Below, one piece after another: positions 1 through 11,684 of a stretch of 64,000 nt of DNA. The stretch comes from Nitrosomonas communis (lineage in GTDB: Bacteria; Pseudomonadota; Gammaproteobacteria; Burkholderiales; Nitrosomonadaceae). The notes beneath the pieces are model-generated. The model saw only the letters and a list, made by a program, of their open reading frames with translations. It was not told the DNA's origin and made no database searches. The translations under genes were made by a program, and so were the position numbers. The DNA lies in the NCBI RefSeq assembly GCF_024102715.1, contig NZ_JAGFJM010000081.1, positions 1 to 64,000 on the forward strand, written 5' to 3'. The stretch's first letter is position 1, and the number at the start of each line of letters is the position of its first letter.

Positions 1-77
1 GCCACGCTCCATTGCTTAGGTCACTCGGATAACGCTTCCTACACTTTTTGTTGATTCATGATACCGCCTGTTTATAG

Positions 78-422
78 AAAATTCCTTACATTAACGCTAG
101 GATTCAGAATTTCCAAACAGTTTCTTACAAAGACAAGTTATTCACCATACAGTACCAGACTTGGTGGAACGAAGCTGAAAAAGAAAAGGAGGAAGGTCAG
201 AACAACTGCGTGTACACACGCCTAAACCGTGCACTTGACTGGATGGATATTTGTCGCGATTACGATATCCCTAATACCTCGGGCGCTTTCATCAGCTTCA
301 AAGACAGTTCGGTACCCACCAGAACTTACTTTGATAAAAGTTACAACGAGCTGGTAAAAATAAAGCAAACCCGCGTAAAAGATCCCTACAATCATTTCAG
401 TTCGCGCAAAACGATTATCTGA
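78..422 (+). pseudogene. C-terminal remnant of a FAD-linked oxidase (BBE-like)
   Basis: An open frame runs from after a stop at 75-77 to 422. Its last part (YFDKSYNELVKIK followed by KDPYNHF) matches the C-terminal berberine-bridge-enzyme segment of FAD-linked oxidoreductases, which normally ends in K-x-YDP-x-N-x-F. The upstream residues, including a QTWW segment, resemble the preceding substrate domain. Only about 115 residues remain. The FAD-binding domain is missing because the frame is closed at 75-77, so this is the tail of a broken gene rather than a complete one. A GTG at 210 could start a 70-residue product, but no ribosome-binding site supports that. The family match is from memory of the motif. 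Confidence 0.5.
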
Positions 423-724
423 TTGGATTTAACCCAGAAACCATAGCTGGGCAGGATGTGGTGTGCGGTGCTCCAGTTGAGAGGAAAGGTTAGTCGCAGG
501 GCTGCCCTTTGCATTGCAAAGGGCAGCGTATTCGTTGCTGGAGCAAATTGACCAGATTGGGCCGCGACGTATCTGATAGTAATCTCGCCATATAAGTGGG
601 CTGCAAAATTTTGAACATGCTCCTATAGATCATGCGTTAATTTTCCAGCTAAGCAGCCAACTACGGCTTCTAGGATTATCCAGTAGCAGCATCAGGTGTG
701 TTATCGCGCTAACAAGATCAAGGT
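423..724. other. Gene-free stretch with a strong hairpin at 501-527
   Basis: No plausible coding frame lies here. The one clear structure is a perfect 12-bp inverted repeat, 501-512 against 516-527, with a 3-base loop. It has no T-tract on either side, so a Rho-independent terminator is not clearly supported. It lies about 200 bases beyond the lolD stop in the direction of lolD transcription and could stabilise the end of that transcript. Confidence 0.5.
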
Positions 725-1399
725 TTATACCAGCCCTCCGTCAATCAGTTGTAACACCCGTTCTGCCTGGCTGGCAAGGTGTGCATCATGCGTGACGATG
801 ACAAGGGTGGCATTGACTTTACGATTGAGCTCCAGCATTAAATTAAACACACCCTCGGCGGTATGACGATCCAGATTACCAGTCGGCTCATCAGCCAGCA
901 CACAGGCTGGTTGGGTTACCAGCGCGCGTGCCACTGCTGTCCGTTGACGTTCTCCGCCAGAAAGTTCGCCAGGGGTATGAGTCAGGCGATGGCCCAGGCC
1001 TACCAGCTGCAGCATTTCTGCTGCGCGCTCCATTGCTTCGCGCTTGTTCATGCGCCGTATCCGCAGCGGCATGGCAACATTTTCCTGCGCGCTGAACTCT
1101 GGCAGCAGATGGTGGAACTGATAAATAAAACCGAGGGATTGATTGCGCAGCTGGCATCTTTTTTCTTCGCTGATAGTGGTGAGGTCTTGCCCCAGCAGCA
1201 GAATTTCACCTTTGCTTGGCGAATCGAGTCCGCCGAGCAGATGCAGCAGCGTGCTTTTACCCGAACCGGAAGCACCGACAATTGCAACCATTTCACCCTT
1301 GTTCAGCGTCAAATTGATTCCTTGCAACACAGGCACTTCCAGTTTGCCCTGAAAGTAGCTTTTGTAGAGATCGTGGCAAGAGATGACCGTATTATTCAT
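725..1399 (-). CDS. lolD: Lipoprotein-releasing ABC transporter ATP-binding protein LolD
   Basis: This is the ATPase of the LolCDE complex, which powers release of lipoproteins from the outer face of the inner membrane to the carrier LolA. At 224 residues it has the usual LolD length. Walker A (GASGSGKST) is at about residues 42-50, the ABC signature LSGGE at 146-150, Walker B with VLADEPTG near 167-174, and the H-loop in VTHD near residue 204. The start overlaps the 3' end of the permease gene (1392-1399), which indicates translational coupling. Only a LolC-type permease lies next to it; in many betaproteobacteria a single LolC/E-like permease serves the complex. Confidence 0.95.
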   Translation of the reverse strand: MNNTVISCHDLYKSYFQGKLEVPVLQGINLTLNKGEMVAIVGASGSGKSTLLHLLGGLDSPSKGEILLLGQDLTTISEEKRCQLRNQSLGFIYQFHHLLPEFSAQENVAMPLRIRRMNKREAMERAAEMLQLVGLGHRLTHTPGELSGGERQRTAVARALVTQPACVLADEPTGNLDRHTAEGVFNLMLELNRKVNATLVIVTHDAHLASQAERVLQLIDGGLV

Positions 1400-2639
1400 A
1401 GCGCAGCGCCTCCGCTGGATTGACTTTTGATGCGCGGTAACTTGGGTAAAGCGTTGCCAGTAAAGTCAGCAGGAAGGATACTGCTGCCACTGTCACGATG
1501 TCCTCAAGCTGGGGGTCAGAAGGTATTTCACTGATGTAATAAACCTCCTGTGAGAGAAACTGTACGCTAAACAGTTGTTCGATGAATGCAACCACTTCAC
1601 CAACGTTATAAGCCAGCAGCATGCCGCCTATGAGCCCCAGTACCGTGCCAAGCACACCGATTAACGTTCCCTGAACGATAAATATTTTCATAATGCTGCC
1701 AGGACTGGCGCCCAAGGTACGCAGGATGGCGATATCTGATTGTTTATCGGTCACCGCCATGACCAGGGTGGAGACGATATTGAAGGCTGCGACCGCGATA
1801 ATTAATGCCAGAATCAGCGACAGCATGCGCTTCTCGATCTGGATGGCGCGGAAGTAATTGGCATGCTGATGGGTCCAGTCAGTGAGATAATTGTCAGCAG
1901 CAACCACTAATGACAGGTCGCGCACTACTTGTGGCGCCTGGAACATATCCTGCAGTTTCAGCCGCACGCCAGAAACCTGGCCGGGTTCCATGCGATAGAG
2001 TTTCTGGGCGTCTGCCATGTGAATCAATGCCAAGCCAGAATCATATTCATAGTGACCTGCCTCAAACACACCGGTTACGGTAAATTGTTTCAGACGGGGT
2101 AAGATGCCGGCAGGGGTTACTTGCCCTTGCGGTGAAATCAGGACAATCTTGTCGCCTGGAAATGCGCCAAGACTGCGTGCCAGCTCGATACCAATGACAA
2201 TACCGAATTCACCTGCTGCCAGCCGATTGAGCTCGCCCATTACCATCATTTGCGCAAAATCGGCCACGCGGCTTTCATCATCAGGCAAAATCCCGCGCAC
2301 GATGACGCCCCGCACGACCTGATTATGCGACAACATGCCTTGTGCGTTGACGTAGGGTGCTGCCGCGACGACCAGCGGATGCTTGCTAGCTGTGTCGGCA
2401 ACAGTTTGCCAGTTGGTTAAAATCCCATTGATGCTGCTGATTTGAACGTGCGAGGCCACACCCAGTATCCGCGAGCGGATTTCCTTGTGAAAGCCATTCA
2501 TCACGGACATGACCGTAATGAGTGCGGTCATGCCCAGCGTGATACCGAGCAAGGAAATCAGGGAAATAAAAGAGATAAAGTGATTGCGCTTTTTTGCACG
2601 TGTGTAGCGTAGACCGATTAACAGTTCATAAGGTGACAC
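1392..2639 (-). CDS. lolC: Lipoprotein-releasing system permease LolC/LolE
   Basis: This inner-membrane permease partners LolD in extracting lipoproteins destined for the outer membrane. It has 415 residues with the expected layout: a first membrane segment near residues 22-48, a periplasmic MacB-like domain to about 265, then three membrane segments (about 270-295, 315-345 and 375-400). The N-terminus ([20 protein letters not shown]) and C-terminus ([18 protein letters not shown]) are family hallmarks. It is first in a two-gene leftward operon with lolD. The gap of about 180 bases to rsmD should hold divergent promoters. Confidence 0.93.
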   Translation of the reverse strand: MSPYELLIGLRYTRAKKRNHFISFISLISLLGITLGMTALITVMSVMNGFHKEIRSRILGVASHVQISSINGILTNWQTVADTASKHPLVVAAAPYVNAQGMLSHNQVVRGVIVRGILPDDESRVADFAQMMVMGELNRLAAGEFGIVIGIELARSLGAFPGDKIVLISPQGQVTPAGILPRLKQFTVTGVFEAGHYEYDSGLALIHMADAQKLYRMEPGQVSGVRLKLQDMFQAPQVVRDLSLVVAADNYLTDWTHQHANYFRAIQIEKRMLSLILALIIAVAAFNIVSTLVMAVTDKQSDIAILRTLGASPGSIMKIFIVQGTLIGVLGTVLGLIGGMLLAYNVGEVVAFIEQLFSVQFLSQEVYYISEIPSDPQLEDIVTVAAVSFLLTLLATLYPSYRASKVNPAEALRYE

Positions 2640-2821
2640 GAATATTTTTCCCCGAAAAATGAATTTTAGCGTATGTCATATTCTAATGAAGCTGAGCGAG
2701 TAAGTGACAGGAAATTTCCAGATTAAGCCTGAATTTCTGTCAAATTACAGAAAGAGTGCTGCGAGTCTCCAGTATAATCGCTCTCAAGAAATCAGGATTT
2801 GCCATTGAGTGTGATCGACAT

Positions 2822-4821
<2,000 letters not shown>

Positions 4822-5033
4822 GATGTGCTAATGGCAATGAAAAACAATGAAATGGGTACGTATCGGGGTAAGGCGTATTAGCCAAGGATGGCTATCAATC
4901 ACTTAATCTCTTCTCAATTTTTATTTATTCCTACCGTTGATAAGCAAACAGGCTTTTTTTACTTTAAGCTGGAAAATCAGGAACACTCTGAACTGACCAG
5001 CATCACCTATTCATAAAAAATTTAGGAATTTAG

Positions 5034-6077
5034 ATGAACATAGTAGAGCTACTTGCCTTTGTGGTCAAGAATAACGCCTCTGATTTGCATTTGTCTGCCG
5101 GCATGCCGCCAATGATACGCGTGCATGGCGACATCAGGCGTATCAACTTGCCAGCAATGGAGCATAAAGATGTGCATGATATGGTGTATGACATCATGAA
5201 TGACAGTCAGCGTAAATTCTATGAAGAGCATCTGGAATGTGATTTTTCTTTCGCTGTCCCTAATCTCGCCCGTTTCCGGGTAAATGCTTTCAATACCAAC
5301 CGAGGCGCGGCCACGGTCATGCGCACCATCCCGTCAACAGTGCTGACGCTGGAGCAGATCAAAGCCCCCAAGATTTTTGCTGAGATTGTGCAACAGCCAC
5401 GTGGTGTGGTGCTAGTGACGGGGCCAACCGGCTCCGGCAAGTCAACTACATTGGCTGCAATGATCAACGAAATTAATGAAAATCAGTACGGCCATATTCT
5501 AACGCTCGAGGATCCGATCGAGTTTGTTCATGAAAGCAAGAAGTGCCTGATCAATCAACGCGAAGTCGGCCGAGATACCCATAGTTTCGCCAATGCCCTG
5601 CGCGCCGCTTTGCGGGAAGATCCGGATATCATTCTAGTGGGTGAGATGCGTGACTTAGAGACGATACGCCTGGCGATGACCGCAGCAGAAACAGGTCATT
5701 TGGTATTTGGCACATTGCACACCAGTTCAGCAGCCAAAACGATTGATCGCATCATCGATGTTTTTCCTGCGGAAGAAAAGGAAATGGTACGCGCCATGCT
5801 CTCTGAATCACTGCGAGCAGTTATCTCTCAGACCTTGCTGAAGACCAAAGAAGGCACCGGACGGGTGGCGGCGCATGAAATCATGATTGGTACGCCGGCC
5901 ATCCGTAATTTGATTCGGGAAGGCAAGGTAGCGCAGATGTATTCCACTATTCAGACTAGCGGAGCGGTGGGAATGCAGACGCTTGATCAGAATCTGGCCG
6001 ATCTCGTGAAGCGCAATGTCGTTGCTCTGGGAGAAGCAAGAGCTAAAGCAATGAACAAGGATAATTTCCGAGGTTGA
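5034..6077 (+). CDS. pilT: Type IV pilus retraction ATPase PilT
   Basis: This hexameric cytoplasmic ATPase depolymerises type IV pili and drives twitching motility and DNA uptake. It has 347 residues. Walker A is GPTGSGKST near residue 130, the Asp and His boxes follow, and Walker B includes GEMRDLETI. The C-terminal signature AIRNLIREGK near residue 285, needed for retraction, is intact. A Shine-Dalgarno-like AGGA lies about 8 bases before ATG 5034. It is followed 38 bases later by pilU, probably in one transcript. Confidence 0.96.
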   Translation: MNIVELLAFVVKNNASDLHLSAGMPPMIRVHGDIRRINLPAMEHKDVHDMVYDIMNDSQRKFYEEHLECDFSFAVPNLARFRVNAFNTNRGAATVMRTIPSTVLTLEQIKAPKIFAEIVQQPRGVVLVTGPTGSGKSTTLAAMINEINENQYGHILTLEDPIEFVHESKKCLINQREVGRDTHSFANALRAALREDPDIILVGEMRDLETIRLAMTAAETGHLVFGTLHTSSAAKTIDRIIDVFPAEEKEMVRAMLSESLRAVISQTLLKTKEGTGRVAAHEIMIGTPAIRNLIREGKVAQMYSTIQTSGAVGMQTLDQNLADLVKRNVVALGEARAKAMNKDNFRG

Positions 6078-6115
6078 TGGACTCAATTAAATTGAAAAGG
6101 ATTTGAAAATCGGTC

Positions 6116-7252
6116 ATGGAACAAGAGCAAGTCATTAAATTCATGCACGATCTGCTGCGCTTGATGCTCAGTAAAAAAGCTTCTGATTTGTTTATCACAG
6201 CAGGGTACCCGCCTGCGTTTAAAATTGATGGAAAAATGACGCCGGTATCACAGCAGCAGCTCTCACCGCAGCATACGGCTGAGCTGGCGCGGGCTATCAT
6301 GAATGATAAGCAGGCGGCAGAGTTTGCAGCGAGCAAGGAATGCAATTTCGCTATTCATCCCCATGGGATTGGGCGATTCCGTGTCAATGCCTTTGTGCAG
6401 CAGCAGCGGACGGGATTGGTGATCCGCACAATTACCACGCAAATTCCGAAATTTGATGATTTAGGGCTGCCACCGGTGCTGAAAGAGGTGGTGATGAGCA
6501 AGCGTGGTCTGGTCATTTTCGTGGGCGGCACCGGCTCAGGCAAATCGACTTCACTCGCCGCTCTGATCGGCCATCGTAACCAGAACAGCTATGGCCATAT
6601 CATCACCATCGAAGATCCCGTGGAGTATGTGCATGAACATATCAATTGTGTTGTCACCCAACGGGAAGTCGGCGTGGATACCGCTTCCTGGGAAGCTGCA
6701 CTAAAGAATACCTTGCGCCAGGCACCCGATCTCATTCTAATTGGCGAGATTCGTGATCGCGAAACCATGGAGCATGCGATTGCTTTTGCTGAAACAGGCC
6801 ACTTATGCATGGGGACGCTGCATGCCAATAGCGCCAATCAGGCGCTTGACCGCATTATCAATTTCTTCCCGGAAGAGCGGCGGGCGCAGCTGCTGATGGA
6901 TTTATCATTAAATTTGCGCGCATTGATCGCGCAGCGGCTGATTCCCAAGAAAGAAGGCAAGGGACGGGTGGCGGCGATTGAGGTGATGCTGAATTCTCCG
7001 CTGATTTCCGATCTGATTTTTAAGGGAGAGGTACATGAAATCAAGGAAATCATGAAGAAATCGCGCGAGCTCGGCATGCAAACGTTTGATACGGCGCTCT
7101 TTGAGCTTTACGAGGCTGGACACATCAGCTATGAGGATGCACTGAGAAATGCCGATTCCATGAATGAACTGCGTTTGCAAATCAAGCTACATGGTGCGGA
7201 AGCAAGGCACGCGGACATCAATGCGGGCATTGAGCATTTGACAATTACCTGA
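6116..7252 (+). CDS. pilU: Type IV pilus accessory retraction ATPase PilU
   Basis: This PilT paralogue assists PilT-dependent retraction under load. It has 378 residues, slightly longer than PilT as expected. Walker A is GGTGSGKST and Walker B contains GEIRDRETM. The PilT AIRNLIRE signature is replaced by LISDLIFKGE, which separates PilU from PilT. It lies directly downstream of pilT in the same direction. Confidence 0.94.
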   Translation: MEQEQVIKFMHDLLRLMLSKKASDLFITAGYPPAFKIDGKMTPVSQQQLSPQHTAELARAIMNDKQAAEFAASKECNFAIHPHGIGRFRVNAFVQQQRTGLVIRTITTQIPKFDDLGLPPVLKEVVMSKRGLVIFVGGTGSGKSTSLAALIGHRNQNSYGHIITIEDPVEYVHEHINCVVTQREVGVDTASWEAALKNTLRQAPDLILIGEIRDRETMEHAIAFAETGHLCMGTLHANSANQALDRIINFFPEERRAQLLMDLSLNLRALIAQRLIPKKEGKGRVAAIEVMLNSPLISDLIFKGEVHEIKEIMKKSRELGMQTFDTALFELYEAGHISYEDALRNADSMNELRLQIKLHGAEARHADINAGIEHLTIT

Positions 7253-7333
7253 TGGGATGAGAAGGTGAAGTTGTTGTTGGAACATTCTGGTTGCCTCGGC
7301 AAAGCGAGCAATGCTCGATTTGCCGGTTTCAAA

Positions 7334-8119
7334 TTAGTTCTTTTCTGCTACCACCCGGTCATTTAAAGCCTGCGGCAGTCTTGCATTGCCATCATAAAAA
7401 CCTTTGAGCCTGTTCAGCTGTTCCTCCGATATGGTGATAGTATTTGTCAGGATATACCAGTCTACACCCTCGCTACAGGGTGGCGTGGTTAATGATCCTG
7501 CCAGCGTATGGTAGTGTTTTCTGTCATGTGGAAGCAGCAATGTCGGCTTGATATGAATGCCAGTGTCCGCATTATGACTTTTTTCAGTTGGCGGCATATT
7601 ATCCAGAATAGTTTGGAAAACCTGATTTTCTTCGCCGATTTCCATGAGAACTCCCAAAACTGCAATCTTTCCATCATCCCTGACATGAACAAAGTGTAAT
7701 TCAGCCGGGAAGGTTTGGGTGTCAATTACATGTTCGCTGGGAGCATGAAAGTGAAGCTGAATGAGCGGATAGGCTGCTGCTCCGACGAGTAATTGGCCTT
7801 GATAATGGTCAGAAAAGTTGACTTGCACGGCGTGACCAGTGTTATAAAAATCCACGGTATCAGCCGGATAGAGCGTTTTTATCCTGTTTAATCGCTTTGA
7901 AGCGCTGGTCGAAGCAAGGTCAACCGGTGATTGGTGATGCCCGATGCTGCATTCGGCAAAGGGATACATTTTAGGAACTTCGGTTTGAGACGAATCCTCG
8001 AGCTTGCCCCAATCTGCCTGCATTGTATGATCCCAATGAGGCTCTTCCGCTACGGCGACTGTGGCAATAGCAAACAAAAAAGTGAGTACTGATCCAGTAA
8101 AAAGTGTTTTTATTTTCAT
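7334..8119 (-). CDS. Periplasmic alpha-carbonic anhydrase
   Basis: This alpha-class carbonic anhydrase interconverts CO2 and bicarbonate. The N-terminal segment (MKIKTLF then a hydrophobic run ending AVAEE) is a Sec signal peptide, so it acts in the periplasm. Zinc ligands are visible in QLHFHAPSEH (two His) and ELHFVHV (third His), and the C-terminal TTPPCSEGV motif is present. I prefer ATG 8119 (261 residues) over an upstream TTG at 8143, because AAAGGA stands about 12 bases before the ATG and the signal peptide starts there. In an autotroph it would feed inorganic carbon to fixation. A small secreted protein gene lies immediately upstream and may share its transcript. Confidence 0.93.
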   Translation of the reverse strand: MKIKTLFTGSVLTFLFAIATVAVAEEPHWDHTMQADWGKLEDSSQTEVPKMYPFAECSIGHHQSPVDLASTSASKRLNRIKTLYPADTVDFYNTGHAVQVNFSDHYQGQLLVGAAAYPLIQLHFHAPSEHVIDTQTFPAELHFVHVRDDGKIAVLGVLMEIGEENQVFQTILDNMPPTEKSHNADTGIHIKPTLLLPHDRKHYHTLAGSLTTPPCSEGVDWYILTNTITISEEQLNRLKGFYDGNARLPQALNDRVVAEKN

Positions 8120-8145
8120 TGTTGTAACGATTCCTTTGATCAAAA

Positions 8146-8388
8146 TTAGCAGGTATGTTTTTTACAATAATCGGCCATGCGGGATTTTCTTTGAGAGCTT
8201 GATTGTTGCTGCGGCAGTGATGATTTATTTTCAGCTGATGACGAGCTGGAAGCGGGTTTCTGCGATGACTGATTGGTTTGTGTGACCGTAGACGAGGGTT
8301 GGTTTGTGGTGCTAGCTGTTTCTGAAGCAATGACACTTGAAAAAGCCATACTCAAACCTGCAGCAACAAGAGCTTGTTTGATAAACAT
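8146..8388 (-). CDS. Small secreted Ser/Gln-rich protein of unknown function
   Basis: I do not recognise this 80-residue product. It starts at ATG 8388 behind a strong AGAAGGAGATCT ribosome-binding site. Residues 1-22 form a signal peptide (MFIKQALVAAGLSMAFSSVIA). The mature part is low-complexity Ser/Thr/Gln, then a short basic stretch, then a C-terminal Y-C-K-K-H-T-C that could form a disulfide or bind a metal. It ends 27 bases before the carbonic anhydrase start on the same strand, so the two are probably co-expressed in the periplasm. A longer in-frame extension to 8499 lacks a ribosome-binding site and would destroy the signal peptide. Confidence 0.6.
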   Translation of the reverse strand: MFIKQALVAAGLSMAFSSVIASETASTTNQPSSTVTQTNQSSQKPASSSSSAENKSSLPQQQSSSQRKSRMADYCKKHTC

Positions 8389-8499
8389 AGAGATCTCCTT
8401 CTGGTATAAAAAACACTGAATTAGATTAGAAATGTATGGAAACACTGAGATTATTGATTTACTGTTTATTTTCCCTCCTATACATTGATTAAATGACAT

Positions 8500-9010
8500 T
8501 TGAATGCTATGTGTATCCAGACCACAATTTGCATCGTCTTGCGGAGCACTTGCTCGCTAGCATGATCTTTGTTACTGCTATTAAAGATTTCCAGTCAAAA
8601 CTGGTATCAATGAAATAAAGTACATCACATAAGCTAAAAAAAATGTGAAGATAAGAGGAGTACTGCTAAGACTGTTTGCGGCTTGAAGTTACCAGTTATA
8701 CGATATCATCGTATGTTTGGCGCGCTGATTGATATAAATAAAATTCAGTCAGCAAGGACTTTGTCTTGCTGAATCAATAAGATTAATGTTAGCTCTGCTA
8801 TCAAAGGCAGAGGTATGAATGAACGTTTATAATTGCTTATTTAAACGTTGGATTCATTGATCCTGAGCGCTACGGCTGATTGCTTGGTTGGTAAGATAAG
8901 GATATGATTTGTAGGGAAATTTTTGCGCACAGCTGGATGGTGAGGCTGCTACAGCATATGCTATCTTCCATCCAGCTAGATTTTGGTTTGTTCACTGTTT
9001 TGCCAGGAGA
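8500..9010. other. Gene-free, A+T-rich intergenic stretch
   Basis: No convincing coding frame is present. An 8-bp inverted repeat (8749-8756 against 8765-8772) forms a small hairpin without a following T-tract. The stretch should contain the leftward promoter for the secreted-protein/carbonic-anhydrase pair, but I cannot name its boxes with confidence. Confidence 0.4.
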
Positions 9011-9205
9011 TTATTTTTTACTGATTCCCAGAAACAAGTTTTTTAGCAGCAGCACAAATAAAAAAGGAATAAAACTCATCCCTGTCACCCAGTAGTGCTC
9101 GTAAGTGAACTGATCGCCTTCATCCATAATGATGTACATAAAAAAAATACCGACAGGAGCAATTAAGGCAAGCATTTGCAGTAATAGAAATAATTTCTTA
9201 ATCAT
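9011..9205 (-). CDS. Small two-helix membrane protein, unknown
   Basis: This 64-residue frame predicts two membrane helices (about residues 4-27 and 41-59) joined by a short acidic loop (MDEGDQFTYEHYW). Membrane topology of this kind is unlikely by chance in a shadow frame, and there is no competing gene. The ribosome-binding site is weak, and I know no family for it. It could be a genuine small inner-membrane protein or a chance frame in A+T-rich DNA. Confidence 0.45.
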   Translation of the reverse strand: MIKKLFLLLQMLALIAPVGIFFMYIIMDEGDQFTYEHYWVTGMSFIPFLFVLLLKNLFLGISKK

Positions 9206-9338
9206 TGGGTTAGTTTATTCATTAATGTTGTTGGTTATTACAAAACAAAAGCTGACGGATTTATGTTCCGCCAAAGTAAATTTGAGTTTAGTATAAAAAA
9301 GAATATAAAACTTTTGAATCTTCCTGTGTAGCAGATAA

Positions 9339-9662
9339 ATGGAAGTTATACTTATTATTACCAATTTTCCTGACAAAGCAAGCGCGCTGATGCTTGCTCA
9401 AAAACTCATGGAAAGCCGGCTTGCAGCTTGCGTTAATATATTGGCTGAGTCCACTTCTGTGTACCGTTGGCAGGGAAAGACTGAAACGATCGATGAAATA
9501 CCGATCTTTATTAAAACGCTGGCGGAGCAGTATGCTGCGGTGGAAAAGATCATCAAGGCGATGCATCCCTATGAACTCCCTGAGGTTATCGCTGTCCCTG
9601 TAAAGACTGGATTACCTGCATACATGCAGTGGATTGCTGATGAGGTGGCCAATCATTCTTGA
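9339..9662 (+). CDS. cutA: Divalent cation tolerance protein CutA
   Basis: This is a 107-residue trimeric CutA1 protein, historically linked to copper tolerance. The family signatures AACVNI (near residue 30), SVYRWQGK and MHPYELPEVIAVPV are intact. It lies 33 bases before dsbD, an arrangement also seen in enteric bacteria where cutA precedes the dsbD gene. Together with dsbD and the cupredoxin group downstream it suggests a copper and thiol redox neighbourhood. Confidence 0.95.
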   Translation: MEVILIITNFPDKASALMLAQKLMESRLAACVNILAESTSVYRWQGKTETIDEIPIFIKTLAEQYAAVEKIIKAMHPYELPEVIAVPVKTGLPAYMQWIADEVANHS

Positions 9663-9695
9663 ACTAGCAATAGTAAAAATAATTTTGAGTAAGCT

Positions 9696-11639
9696 ATGCG
9701 TTTAATTCAACTTTTTCTGATTTTATTTTGTCTTGTTAGCGCAAATGTTGTTGCCGAAGAAGAAAAGCGCTCCAGTGACTCCGGTGTACTATCGATACTG
9801 CAAAAATTGGGTGCGAGCTTTGGGCAAGCTGAACAGGAGTTGCTACCCCCAGATGAGGCATTTAAATTCTCAATCGAGGTGCGTGATGAGCGCACGCTCA
9901 TCGCTAATTTTATTCCTGCAAAGGACTATTATCTCTATCGCGACAAAATTGCCTTCGAGCCAAAAAGCGATGGCATTTATATAGAAAAAATTACGCTACC
10001 ACCAGGCAAAATGAAGGATGATCTGACCTTCGGGAAAACAGAGGTCTATTATCAGCCCGTTCAGGCTATTATTTCATTAAAACGAGAATCATCAGCAGCC
10101 GATCAGCTTTCTCTTGCCACAACCTATCAGGGTTGCAATGAACCGATAGGCGTGTGCTATGCACCGATCAAAAAAGAAAGCGACATAACACTTCCAGCAA
10201 TCAAAGCAGCCTTGAATGCAGTAGCCGAAACGATCAGTGGCAACGCAACTGCTGCAACTGGGGATGCTGCTGCCGAATTGTTTGGAACACCTTCCAGATT
10301 GCCCGCTATTGAAACTGAGTCATACAAAATCGAGCAAATGTTTGCGAGTGGTAATTTCTGGTTGATTTTGACGGGCTTTTTTGGCATAGGCTTATTGCTT
10401 GCTTTTACGCCGTGCGTTTTTCCTATGTTTCCGATTTTATCGGGCATTATTGCTAACAGAAGTCAGCACCTTACTAAAGGCCGCGGATTTGTGCTGGCGC
10501 TTGCCTATGTTCTGGGAATGGCGATCGCTTATGCCATTGCCGGCATTGCTGCCGGCTTGTCTGGGACCATGCTCTCTGCAGCCCTGCAAAATGCCTGGGT
10601 ATTAGGCACTTTTGCGTTGATTTTTGTCATGCTGGCTTTTTCGATGTTTGGCTTTTACGAATTGCAATTACCAGATTTTTTCCAGAGCAAGCTTTCAGAA
10701 GAAGCAAGACAGCTGCAAGGTGGGCGTTTATCTGGAGTATTTGGCATGGGGGCGCTATCGGCATTGATCGTCAGTCCTTGTGTCGCAGCTCCACTTGCGG
10801 GGGCATTGCTCTATATCAGCCAAACGCGGGATGTTGTACTCGGCGGGTCGGCATTATTCGTAATGGCGCTAGGCATGGGTGTCCCTCTGTTATTACTAGG
10901 CGCATCAGCGGGTGCTTTGCTGCCCAAATCAGGCCCATGGATGGAATCGATCAAGCAATTTTTTGGTGTACTGTTACTGGCAGTTGCTCTTTGGATGATA
11001 TCACCGGTGATTCCTGCAGTTGCTTATATGTTATTGTGGGCAGCGTTGCTGATCATCTCGGCTATTTATCTGCATGCGATCGATCCTTTGCCTGAAAGAG
11101 CCTCAGGTTTCAGCAAATTTCTTAAGGGTATCGGCGTCATTGCGTTAATGATTGGGGTTGCCCTGCTGATAGGTGTATTGTCCGGTAGCCGAGATATTTT
11201 GCAGCCGCTGTCAAAATTGAGTATTGTTAGCGCCGGAAATAGTGAAATATCCCAGTCTGTAGGGGTTGATCAAGCTGATTATCTGCCGTTCCAGCGGATA
11301 AAAACGGTAGCTGAGCTCGATGAAGTTATCAAGCAGTCAAGAAACAAATACATCATGGTGGATTTTTATGCCGATTGGTGTATTTCCTGTAAGGAGATGG
11401 AGCGATTTACCTTTACTGATACGAGAGTGCAGGCGCGCTTGAAAGATGTTGTTCTGCTGCAAGTGGATGTAACTGCTGGAACACCTGACGATGCAGCGCT
11501 ACTCAAGCATTTCAAATTGTTTGGGCCGCCAGGAATTCTATTTATTGACCGTCAAGGGCGGGAAATACCGAACATCAAGATCATCGGCTATCTCAATAAG
11601 GAAGATTTCCTTTCCGTATTGGATGCGGTATTGATTTAG
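9696..11639 (+). CDS. dsbD: Thiol:disulfide interchange protein DsbD
   Basis: This inner-membrane protein passes electrons from cytoplasmic thioredoxin to periplasmic DsbC, CcmG and similar proteins. It has 647 residues. A signal peptide covers 1-20. The periplasmic alpha domain has the cysteine pair in GCNEPIGVCYAP. The eight-helix beta domain contains the two membrane cysteines in TPCVFPMFPILSG and SPCVAAPLAGALL. The C-terminal thioredoxin-like gamma domain has DWCISCKEME. All six catalytic cysteines are present. It is probably co-transcribed with cutA and the downstream thioredoxin. Confidence 0.96.
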   Translation: MRLIQLFLILFCLVSANVVAEEEKRSSDSGVLSILQKLGASFGQAEQELLPPDEAFKFSIEVRDERTLIANFIPAKDYYLYRDKIAFEPKSDGIYIEKITLPPGKMKDDLTFGKTEVYYQPVQAIISLKRESSAADQLSLATTYQGCNEPIGVCYAPIKKESDITLPAIKAALNAVAETISGNATAATGDAAAELFGTPSRLPAIETESYKIEQMFASGNFWLILTGFFGIGLLLAFTPCVFPMFPILSGIIANRSQHLTKGRGFVLALAYVLGMAIAYAIAGIAAGLSGTMLSAALQNAWVLGTFALIFVMLAFSMFGFYELQLPDFFQSKLSEEARQLQGGRLSGVFGMGALSALIVSPCVAAPLAGALLYISQTRDVVLGGSALFVMALGMGVPLLLLGASAGALLPKSGPWMESIKQFFGVLLLAVALWMISPVIPAVAYMLLWAALLIISAIYLHAIDPLPERASGFSKFLKGIGVIALMIGVALLIGVLSGSRDILQPLSKLSIVSAGNSEISQSVGVDQADYLPFQRIKTVAELDEVIKQSRNKYIMVDFYADWCISCKEMERFTFTDTRVQARLKDVVLLQVDVTAGTPDDAALLKHFKLFGPPGILFIDRQGREIPNIKIIGYLNKEDFLSVLDAVLI

Positions 11640-11684
11640 TCCGACTGTTTTATCCGTTTATTTTATTAACCAGAGGAAAATTGC

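Noticed and set aside
501..527. Rho-independent terminator for lolD
   Set aside because: The 12-bp hairpin is perfect but has no T-tract on either strand and is 200 bases from the stop, so it is listed only as a hairpin.
2756..2821. An upstream GTG start for rsmD
   Set aside because: It adds an unconserved 22-residue extension; the conserved RsmD region begins right after ATG 2822.
8904..9095. A 63-codon rightward frame opposite the small membrane protein
   Set aside because: No ribosome-binding site, no motif, and it overlaps the better-supported leftward two-helix frame.
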